From: Cellulomonas sp. Leaf395
GTDB taxonomy: Bacteria > Actinomycetota > Actinomycetes > Actinomycetales > Cellulomonadaceae
Direction: 5' to 3'
Assembly: GCF_001424125.1 (NCBI RefSeq)
Contig: NZ_LMQI01000004.1
Location: forward strand, 496,001-560,000
DNA length: 64,000 nt
The notes beneath the pieces are model-generated. The model ran no database searches. It was not told the DNA's origin and saw nothing but the letters and a program-made list of their open reading frames with translations. The translations under genes were made by a program, and so were the position numbers. Position 1 is the first letter of the stretch. Every line of letters starts with the position of its first letter. Shown piece after piece: positions 58,024 to 64,000 of this stretch.

Positions 58024-59349
58024 ATGAAGCGAACACTCTGGAAGACAGCCGCAGTTGCAGCCGTCGCCGCCCTCGCCCTGACCGCCTGCTCCTCTGGCGA
58101 CTCCGGCGAGGCCGAGCCGACGGCCACCTCCTCCGGCCCTGACACGTCCCCCGTCACCCTGAACTTCACGTGGTGGGGCAACGACGACCGGGCTGCCCGG
58201 TACAACGAGGCGCTCGCGCTCTTCAAGGAGAAGTACCCGTACATCACGGTCCAGACCAGCTTCGCTGCGTTCCCGGACTACTGGACGGCCCGCTCCACCG
58301 AGGCCGCCGGCAAGGCTCTCCCGGACGTCATGCAGTTCGACCTGTCCTACCTGCGTGAGTTCAACCAGAACGGTCAGCTGCTCGACCTGCAGGAGTGGGT
58401 GGACAACGGCACGATCGACCTTGCAGGCTTCGACGAGACGCTCACCACGGCAGGCGTCCTCGAGGACAAGATGATCGGCATCCCGACGTCGACCAACACG
58501 TTCGCCATGTTCCAGAACCCCAACGTGATCGAGCAGACCGGGGCGACGTTCCCCGACGAGGCCGACTACACGTGGGAGGACTACAACGAGTTCATCGCGG
58601 AGGTGTCCGGCGCCGGTGAGGCGACGGCCGACGGTTACGCGCTGTACGGCGCGGTCGACTACACGGGCACCTTCTGGTTCTTCATCCAGTGGCTGCTCCA
58701 GAAGGGGATCACCCCCTTCGAGGAGGACGGCACGTTCGGCTTCGACGAGGCCGACGTGACCGAGTTCCTCGACCTGACGGCCGATCTGCGGGCCGACAAG
58801 CTGGTCTACCCGGTCGACCGCGGGGTGTCGCTCGCACCGAAGGGCGGCTTCACGGTCAACGAGACCGCATCCGAGATGAGCTGGGACAACTTCTTGGCCG
58901 GCTACGTCGCCGACTCGGGCACGGACAACCTCGCCATGGCGCAGATCCCGTCGATCGAGCCGGGCGAGAAGGCGCTGTTCTTCAAGCCGTCCATGCTGCT
59001 GTCCGCGGGGGCCAACACGGAGTACCCGGAGCAGGCCGCGACCCTGATCAACTTCCTGCTCACGGACCCCGAGGTCGGCACCATCTTCGGGACCTCCAAG
59101 GGTGTCCCCGCCGACGCGGACCAGCGTGCCGCCGTCGACACCACCGAGGGCAGCGTCGACGCCCAGGTGATCGCCTACGAGGAGAAGGTCGCCGAGCAGG
59201 TGACCGAGTCCACCCCGATCCCCGTCAAGGGCTTCGGCACGATCGAGTCCAAGTGGCGGACCCTCGCCGAGGAGCTCGCGTACGGCACGCTCACCGTGGA
59301 CGAGTTCGCCGAGCAGTGGTTCGCCGAGGCTGAGCTCTCCACCATGTGA
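58024..59349 (+). CDS. ABC sugar-binding lipoprotein (importer 2)
   Basis: 441 aa. Signal peptide with lipobox LTAC (Cys22), then the solute-binding fold: PVTLNFTWWGNDDRAARYNE, AAGKALPDVMQFDLSYL and KPSMLLSAGANTEYPEQAATL. It is first in an operon with two permeases and a DUF624 protein. By context (PL11 lyases, YesL homologue) it probably binds unsaturated rhamnogalacturonan oligosaccharides, like Bacillus YesO (inference). AAGGAGG lies upstream of the ATG at 58024. Confidence 0.92.
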   Translation: MKRTLWKTAAVAAVAALALTACSSGDSGEAEPTATSSGPDTSPVTLNFTWWGNDDRAARYNEALALFKEKYPYITVQTSFAAFPDYWTARSTEAAGKALPDVMQFDLSYLREFNQNGQLLDLQEWVDNGTIDLAGFDETLTTAGVLEDKMIGIPTSTNTFAMFQNPNVIEQTGATFPDEADYTWEDYNEFIAEVSGAGEATADGYALYGAVDYTGTFWFFIQWLLQKGITPFEEDGTFGFDEADVTEFLDLTADLRADKLVYPVDRGVSLAPKGGFTVNETASEMSWDNFLAGYVADSGTDNLAMAQIPSIEPGEKALFFKPSMLLSAGANTEYPEQAATLINFLLTDPEVGTIFGTSKGVPADADQRAAVDTTEGSVDAQVIAYEEKVAEQVTESTPIPVKGFGTIESKWRTLAEELAYGTLTVDEFAEQWFAEAELSTM

Positions 59350-59354
59350 CCGGT

Positions 59355-59389
59355 GGTGGGCCGCCCGCTGGCACGGCGGGCGGCCCACC
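59355..59389 (+). terminator. Intercistronic hairpin after the importer 2 binding-protein gene
   Basis: 14-bp perfect stem, GGTGGGCCGCCCGC and its complement, with a 7-base loop, 5 bases after the stop and 74 bases before the permease GTG. Such a hairpin between a binding-protein gene and its permeases usually lowers permease expression by partial termination or 3' end protection. Confidence 0.7.
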
Positions 59390-59462
59390 CCCCACCGCGG
59401 TCCACGGACATCGACCGCCCGTACCGCCTGCACCACCAGAAACCGACGAACGGATCACGCTC

Positions 59463-60416
59463 GTGACCCTCACTGCCGAGGCTCCGACGACGGGCCCCTC
59501 GACCGCCGCACATACCGCCGCGAAGAAGCGGCGCAAGCGGTCCGAGTCCCTGGCCGGCTACGCCTTCCTGAGCCCCTGGCTGCTCGGGTTCGTCCTGCTC
59601 ACCGCGGGCCCGATGCTCGCCTCCCTCTACCTGGCGTTCACCAACTACAACCTGTTCTCGCCGCCCGAGTGGATCGGCATGGAGAACTTCACGCGGCTGT
59701 TCGACGACCCGAACTACCAGCAGGCGTGGAAGGTCACACTCACCTACGTCCTGCTCGGCACCCCGATCAAGCTGCTCGCCGCCCTTGCTGTGGCGATGCT
59801 GCTGAACAACGCGTTCAGCGGCAAGGGGTTCTACCGGTCCTCGTTCTACGCACCCTCGCTGATCGGGGCCTCCGTCTCCATCGCGATCGTGTGGAAGGCG
59901 ATGTTCATCGACAACGGCATCGTCGACCAGGTCGGTCAGTTCTTCGGCTTCCCGGCCGGCGGCTGGGTCGGTGACCCGGAGCGCACGATGCCGATGCTCA
60001 TCCTGCTGACCGTCTGGCAGTTCGGGGCGCCGATGGTCATCTTCCTGGCCGGGCTGAAGCAGATCCCGCAGGAGCTGTACGAGGCCGCGTCAGTCGACGG
60101 CGCCGGGGCAGGGCGCAAGTTCACCCGGATCACCTTGCCGATGCTGTCGCCGGTGATCTTCTTCAACCTGCTGCTCGAGATGATCCACGCGTTCCAGATC
60201 TTCGCGTCCGCGTTCATCATCTCCAACGGCACCGGCGGCCCCGCCAGGTCGACCCTCTTCTACACGCTCTACCTCTACTTCCGCGGCTTCCAGGACTTCC
60301 AGATGGGCTACGCCTCCGCGATGGCCTGGATCCTCGTGATCGTCGTCGGCGCACTCGCCGCCGTCTTCTTCTGGAGCTCGAAGCACTGGGTCCACTACTC
60401 CGGGGAGGGAAAGTGA
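59463..60416 (+). CDS. ABC sugar permease, MalF-type (importer 2)
   Basis: 317 aa, six helices from LAGYAFLSPWLLGFVLL. It shows the EAA loop ELYEAASVDGAGAGRKFTRI and FTNYNLFSPPEWIGMENFTRLF. The start is taken as GTG at 59463; the longer frame from 59346 would cross the intercistronic hairpin. It is similar to the importer 1 permease, suggesting related ligands. Its TGA overlaps the next ATG (TGATG). Confidence 0.91.
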   Translation: MTLTAEAPTTGPSTAAHTAAKKRRKRSESLAGYAFLSPWLLGFVLLTAGPMLASLYLAFTNYNLFSPPEWIGMENFTRLFDDPNYQQAWKVTLTYVLLGTPIKLLAALAVAMLLNNAFSGKGFYRSSFYAPSLIGASVSIAIVWKAMFIDNGIVDQVGQFFGFPAGGWVGDPERTMPMLILLTVWQFGAPMVIFLAGLKQIPQELYEAASVDGAGAGRKFTRITLPMLSPVIFFNLLLEMIHAFQIFASAFIISNGTGGPARSTLFYTLYLYFRGFQDFQMGYASAMAWILVIVVGALAAVFFWSSKHWVHYSGEGK

Positions 60417-61327
60417 TGAGCGCCGTCACCTCCACGTCCGACCACATCGTCAGCTCGCACGACAGCGCACAGCTGCGCAAGTCCACCAAGAACCGCAAGC
60501 GCGGCCGGGCCCTGATCTTCCACGTGTGCTCGCTCGCCCTGATCGTGATCGTGCTCTACCCCGCGGTGTGGATGCTGATGTCCTCGTTCAAGCCGTCCAG
60601 CGAGATCGTCGGCAACGTCAGCCTCATCCCCACCGACTTCACCGTGGCCAACTTTCAGAAGGCCATCGAAGGGATCGGAGGCGTCTCGTTCTGGACGTTC
60701 TTCATGAACTCGGTGATCCTGGCCGTCGGCTCCGTCATCGGGATCACCCTGTCCTGCTCGATCAGCGCCTACGCCTTCGCGCGGATCGACTTCCCCGGGC
60801 GCAACGTCTTCTTCGCCCTCATGATCGGCACGCTCCTGCTGCCGTTCCACGTCGTGATCATCCCGCAGTACATCGTGTTCAACCGGCTCGGCCTGGTGGA
60901 CACGTTCGTGCCGCTGCTGATCGGCAAGTTCCTCGCCGCAGAGGCGTTCTTCGTGTTCCTCATGGTCCAGTTCATGCGCAACCTGCCGCGTGAGCTCGAC
61001 GAGGCCGCGCGCATCGACGGCGCCGGGCACGTGCGGATCTTCCGCTCGATCATGCTCCCGCTGATGAAGCCCGCCCTGGTCACCAGCGCGATCTTCGCGT
61101 TCATCTGGTCCTGGAACGACTTCTTCGGACCCCTGCTCTACCTGAAGAAGCCCGACCTGTACTCGCTGCCCATCGCGCTGCGACTCTTCGTCGACCAGAC
61201 CACGACCTCCGACTACGGCGCCCAGATGGCCATGGCCGTCCTCGCCCTCGTCCCGGTCATGCTCTTCTTCCTCATCTTCCAGCGCTACCTCGTCGAAGGC
61301 GTGGCGACGCAGGGGCTCAAGGGCTGA
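60416..61327 (+). CDS. ABC sugar permease, MalG-type (importer 2)
   Basis: 303 aa with six helices. The EAA loop is ELDEAARIDGAGHVRIFRSI, and ISAYAFARIDFPGRN and FIWSWNDFFGPLLYL are typical of MalG-like subunits. ATG at 60416 shares a base with the upstream stop. No ATPase gene follows, so a shared MsiK-type ATPase is expected elsewhere. Confidence 0.92.
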   Translation: MSAVTSTSDHIVSSHDSAQLRKSTKNRKRGRALIFHVCSLALIVIVLYPAVWMLMSSFKPSSEIVGNVSLIPTDFTVANFQKAIEGIGGVSFWTFFMNSVILAVGSVIGITLSCSISAYAFARIDFPGRNVFFALMIGTLLLPFHVVIIPQYIVFNRLGLVDTFVPLLIGKFLAAEAFFVFLMVQFMRNLPRELDEAARIDGAGHVRIFRSIMLPLMKPALVTSAIFAFIWSWNDFFGPLLYLKKPDLYSLPIALRLFVDQTTTSDYGAQMAMAVLALVPVMLFFLIFQRYLVEGVATQGLKG

Positions 61328-61371
61328 TGGGCGTTTCCGCGGGGCGACAGGATCGTGTGAGGCTGGATGCC

Positions 61372-62022
61372 ATGAGCACTCCGCTTCCCGACGACTCCGG
61401 CCGCCCCGCGGACCCGGGTCCCGAGGACGTCACGCCCGGACCCGACCAGAAGCCGCTGCTCGGCGGGGGACGCTTCGGCCTGTTCAGTGAGGCGCTCCTC
61501 GTCGGTCTCGGAGTCTCGGTGCTGAGCCTGCCGATCATCACGGCCGTCCCCGCGCTCGCCGCCGGGGTGTCCCACGTCCGGCGCCACCTCGACGGGCGCC
61601 CCGACACCATCGCCGCGCTCTGGGAGGACTTCCGGTCTGCCTGCCGCGGTGTGTGGCTGGTGTCGATCGGCATGCCGGTCCTGCTGCTGGTCCTGCTGTT
61701 CAACCTGCAGCTCATCGGCGCCGGCGGGATGCCGGGCGGCACCGGGGTCCGCATCGCGACGGTGTTCCTGGTCGCCGTCCTGCTCGTCGTCGTGCTGCGG
61801 TCCGCGGCCGGGTGGTCACCGGGCGCCAGGTGGGGGACGGTCGTGCAGACCGCCGCCAAGCGCGCCGGCGACGACCTGATGGGCACCTTCCTGCTCGTCG
61901 TCGCCCTCGGACTGTGCGCGGTGATGATGTGGATGCTCGCGCCGATCGCCGTGATCGTGCCGGGCCTGCTCTCGCTGGCGGTCGTGGCCGTCGAGCACCG
62001 CGCGGCGGTCCGCCAGGGCTGA
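61372..62022 (+). CDS. DUF624 (YesL-like) membrane protein
   Basis: 216 aa with four to five membrane helices. FSEALLVGLGVSVLSLPIITAVPALAAGVSHVRRHLDG is the DUF624 signature, and the WEDFRSACRGVW loop follows. YesL opens the rhamnogalacturonan operon of Bacillus subtilis, and DUF624 proteins commonly sit with carbohydrate importers. ATG at 61372 is preferred, since a GAGG or TAGGCT-like element lies about 8 bases upstream; an ATG at 61327 that overlaps the permease stop would add 15 residues. Function unknown. Confidence 0.82.
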   Translation: MSTPLPDDSGRPADPGPEDVTPGPDQKPLLGGGRFGLFSEALLVGLGVSVLSLPIITAVPALAAGVSHVRRHLDGRPDTIAALWEDFRSACRGVWLVSIGMPVLLLVLLFNLQLIGAGGMPGGTGVRIATVFLVAVLLVVVLRSAAGWSPGARWGTVVQTAAKRAGDDLMGTFLLVVALGLCAVMMWMLAPIAVIVPGLLSLAVVAVEHRAAVRQG

Positions 62023-62037
62023 GCCGCGAGCCGCTTC

Positions 62038-63036
62038 CTACGGCAGCCGCGCGACGAAATCCTGGAGGGCGGCAAGCGCCTCCTGGCCGGCGTCGGTGCC
62101 GAGCTGGAACTGGAACTCGTGCCCGAGCGGCGGGTGGTGGTCCGCGTCGAAGAGCAGCGCCTCGTACGGGACGCGGAGCCGCTCGAGCGTGGCGATCAGG
62201 GACAGGGTGTGACCGAGGGCCGGGTCCGCGTTGCCGCAGGAGACGAACGTCGGCGGGAAGTCGGCGGTCAGGTGCTCGACCACGGAGATGCCCGCGAAGC
62301 GGGGGTTGTCGAGGTAGTCGGTGCTGCCGGTGAACGAGCGCATCACCGAGTCGACGAACCAGCGGTTCCGGCCCTTCAGTCCTCGAGCGAGCGACATGTC
62401 GAAGGCCCCGCAGAAGAGCACCGTCCCTGCGAGCTGGTCGGGGCTGATCCGCGGGTGGGCGTCGATGGACGCGGCGTACGGCGGGCTGGTGACCAAGCCG
62501 GCCACCTGGGACGCGATCTGTGCGCCTGCCGAGTCGCCCGCGAGCACCAGGCGCCGGGCGTCGACACCGAGCTCGTCGGCGTGCTCCGTGAGGTACGCGA
62601 GCGCGTCGAGCAGCTGGAGGGCCTGCGTGGGGTAGGTGGCCCGTGGCGAGATCGAGTAGCCGATGCCGACCACCGTGGAGCCACCGCCGGCCAGCACGCG
62701 CAGGTAGTTGGCGATGAGGTTCTTGCTTCCGGACAGCCACGCGCCGCCGTGCACCCAGACGATCGTCGGGAGCCCGGTGCCGGGCGTGGTGGACCGGTGC
62801 ACGTCGAGACGGGCGTCGGGGTCACCGTCGCGGTAGGGGATGTCGAGGGTGGAGACGACGTGCCCCGGGACGAACGGCGCGGTGGCTGCGAGCCGCTCGG
62901 TGCCGTTGCGGTCGAACCGACGGCGGATCACCACCGACGCCGGCTTGGGGCTCAGACGTGCGGCGATCCCGAAGCCCACCAGGCCTGCCGCCAGGAGCCC
63001 GAGCAGCCAGCCGACTGCGAGCCCGAGGCGTCTCAT
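62038..63036 (-). CDS. HSL-type alpha/beta-hydrolase (carboxylesterase), membrane-anchored or secreted
   Basis: 332 aa. A hydrophobic N-terminus (about 5-27) acts as signal anchor. The oxyanion motif is WVHGGAWLSGSK, the nucleophile elbow is AGDSAGAQIA, and the acid/His are in SCGNADPAL and FDADHHPPLGHEF. It would hydrolyse small esters. In this locus removal of acetyl or feruloyl groups from imported or exposed pectin fragments is possible but not shown. It converges on the DUF624 gene. Confidence 0.88.
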   Translation of the reverse strand: MRRLGLAVGWLLGLLAAGLVGFGIAARLSPKPASVVIRRRFDRNGTERLAATAPFVPGHVVSTLDIPYRDGDPDARLDVHRSTTPGTGLPTIVWVHGGAWLSGSKNLIANYLRVLAGGGSTVVGIGYSISPRATYPTQALQLLDALAYLTEHADELGVDARRLVLAGDSAGAQIASQVAGLVTSPPYAASIDAHPRISPDQLAGTVLFCGAFDMSLARGLKGRNRWFVDSVMRSFTGSTDYLDNPRFAGISVVEHLTADFPPTFVSCGNADPALGHTLSLIATLERLRVPYEALLFDADHHPPLGHEFQFQLGTDAGQEALAALQDFVARLP

Positions 63037-63121
63037 CTGTCGATCGTCTCACTGCCCACGCCCGACTCGGTGGTGCGAGCCCGTGAGCGGGTCGCACCAC
63101 CCAGCTCGCGCACACGTCTGC

Positions 63122-64000
63122 TCAAGCGCGGGTGAGCGTCCCCGGCAGGGCGGTCCACGACTCCGGAGCGAGCGTCACGACGGTGCTGCCGGTCGCGGGC
63201 GCGGGGCCGTCGACCTCGGAGACGTGGCGCTCGGTCACGGCCGCCGCGTGCTCCGGTCCCTCGACGGCGGGCTCGTCGTCGGCGGTCACCTGCACCCCGC
63301 GCCCGAGCGCGAGCGTCACGCCGGGGTGCGACAGCTCGACCTCGACCGGCTCGGCGGAGCGGTTGACCAGGAACACCGCGACGTCCGACCCGTCGAGGGT
63401 GGCCGCCGCGGTGACCACGGGGACCTCACCGTGGGCCGTGGTCGTCATCGACCGACCCGAGACGCGCAGGTCGAGGGCGGTGCCGCGGGCCAGTCGTGCG
63501 GTCGTCGCGAACGGGTGGAACGTCGGCTGGCGCCAGGCAGGGCCGCCGGGCTCGGTCATGATCGGCGCGATGACGTTGACCAGCTGGGCCAGGCACGCGA
63601 CGGGCACCCGGTCGGCGTGGTTGAGGAGCGTGACCAGCAGGTCGCCGACGACGACCGCGTCGAGCGCCGAGTAGACGTCCTCGATGATGCGCGGCGCGTC
63701 GCGCTGCAGCGGCAGGTTCTTCTCGCCAGGGAAGCGGGACTGCAGGTACCAGACGTTCCACTCGTCGAACGAGATCGTGACGACCTTGTCGGAGCGGCGG
63801 CGGGCGGCCACGGCGTCGGCGGACGCGACGACCCGGCGGATGAACCGGTCCATGGACGTGCCCGACCCGAGGAACGATGCGCGGTCGCCGTCCAGCTCCT
63901 CGTAGTAGGCGTGCATCGAGAGGTGGTCGACGACGTCCCACGTGTGCTCGAGGACGGTCTGCTCCCAGGAGCCGAAGGTGTCCATCATCATCGACGACGA
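63122..64000 (-). CDS. GH51 alpha-L-arabinofuranosidase, C-terminal part
   Basis: The 3' part of a gene that enters from beyond position 64000; 292 codons are visible. SMHAYYEE is followed by VTISFDEWNVWYL, where the Glu at 63762-63764 is the GH51 catalytic nucleophile. The C-terminal beta domain follows (AIMTEPGGPAWRQPTFHPF, VFLVNRS). The family is usually cytosolic and removes arabinose from short arabino-oligosaccharides, here probably from pectin side chains. The N-terminal half and the acid/base Glu are outside the window. Confidence 0.9.
   Translation of the reverse strand, partial: SSSMMMDTFGSWEQTVLEHTWDVVDHLSMHAYYEELDGDRASFLGSGTSMDRFIRRVVASADAVAARRRSDKVVTISFDEWNVWYLQSRFPGEKNLPLQRDAPRIIEDVYSALDAVVVGDLLVTLLNHADRVPVACLAQLVNVIAPIMTEPGGPAWRQPTFHPFATTARLARGTALDLRVSGRSMTTTAHGEVPVVTAAATLDGSDVAVFLVNRSAEPVEVELSHPGVTLALGRGVQVTADDEPAVEGPEHAAAVTERHVSEVDGPAPATGSTVVTLAPESWTALPGTLTRA

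Noticed and set aside
59346-59462. N-terminal extension of the importer 2 MalF-type permease
   Set aside because: The extension is Gly/Pro-rich, is encoded by the intercistronic hairpin and would be unusual for this family; GTG at 59463 gives the normal length.

Overview
The window is very GC-rich chromosomal DNA from a high-GC Gram-positive (Actinobacteria). The WhiB-family regulator, GlnR, ClpC, Crp, many GTG starts, many genes that look leaderless, and secreted multi-modular polysaccharide lyases with Fn3 and Ig-like modules suggest Cellulomonas or a close relative (Micrococcales). That genus call is inference. I annotate 55 protein genes. Two are cut by the window ends: a class A penicillin-binding protein at 1 and a GH51 arabinofuranosidase at 64000. 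I see no tRNA, rRNA, CRISPR array, insertion sequence or prophage.

Layout. 1-5975 is a conserved actinobacterial core block: class A PBP, WhiB (WhiB4/WblA type by position), a DUF4177 mini-protein, RidA, Crp, a probable RsiG-like protein, endonuclease III and an EphE-like alpha/beta hydrolase. 5987-16008 is housekeeping: NhaA, GlnR, a thioredoxin/DUF4395/DsrE redox group, a nitrobindin-like protein with YgfZ and an FUSC exporter, a VapBC-type toxin-antitoxin pair, DUF2516, L-asparaginase and D-aminoacyl-tRNA deacylase. 16009-16794 is the only long gene-free stretch. It holds two nearly identical hairpins about 690 bp apart and a tight cluster of four DnaA-box-like sites. 16795-23082 encodes a macro-domain protein, a PIG-L deacetylase, a P-type ATPase and an MMPL exporter.

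23249-32797 is a ureide (purine) catabolic locus. AllB stands on its own transcript. A tightly overlapped minus-strand run encodes a formamidase-like protein, an AtzH-amidase fusion, PucG, AllC, a HAD phosphatase, a small hydrolase and a class V aminotransferase. Together they suggest allantoin to allantoate to ureidoglycine to oxalurate plus glycine, with the two amidases as candidates for handling oxalurate, oxamate or formamide-type products. ClpC (33025-35604) follows, with a ClgR-box-like promoter, then a serine hydrolase and an unusual papain-like protein with a MIR domain.

38757-64000 is devoted to plant polysaccharide use. One ABC importer (38757-42016) is divergent from a LacI regulator fused to a PmoA-like (DUF6807) domain and its coupled Gfo/Idh oxidoreductase, with two AACCGGTT-centred operator-like palindromes between them. 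Then come two large secreted rhamnogalacturonan-degrading proteins: 1913 aa with CE12 esterase plus PL11 lyase, and 1168 aa with PL11. An FMN hydroxyacid dehydrogenase, a second ABC importer with a YesL-like DUF624 protein, an HSL-type esterase and a GH51 enzyme follow. A shared operator-like motif (TGNANCGNTNCA) precedes the first lyase and lies in the lldD/ABC divergent region. This predicts a regulon resembling the Bacillus yes rhamnogalacturonan operon. Neither importer has an ATPase here, so a shared MsiK-type ATPase elsewhere is expected.
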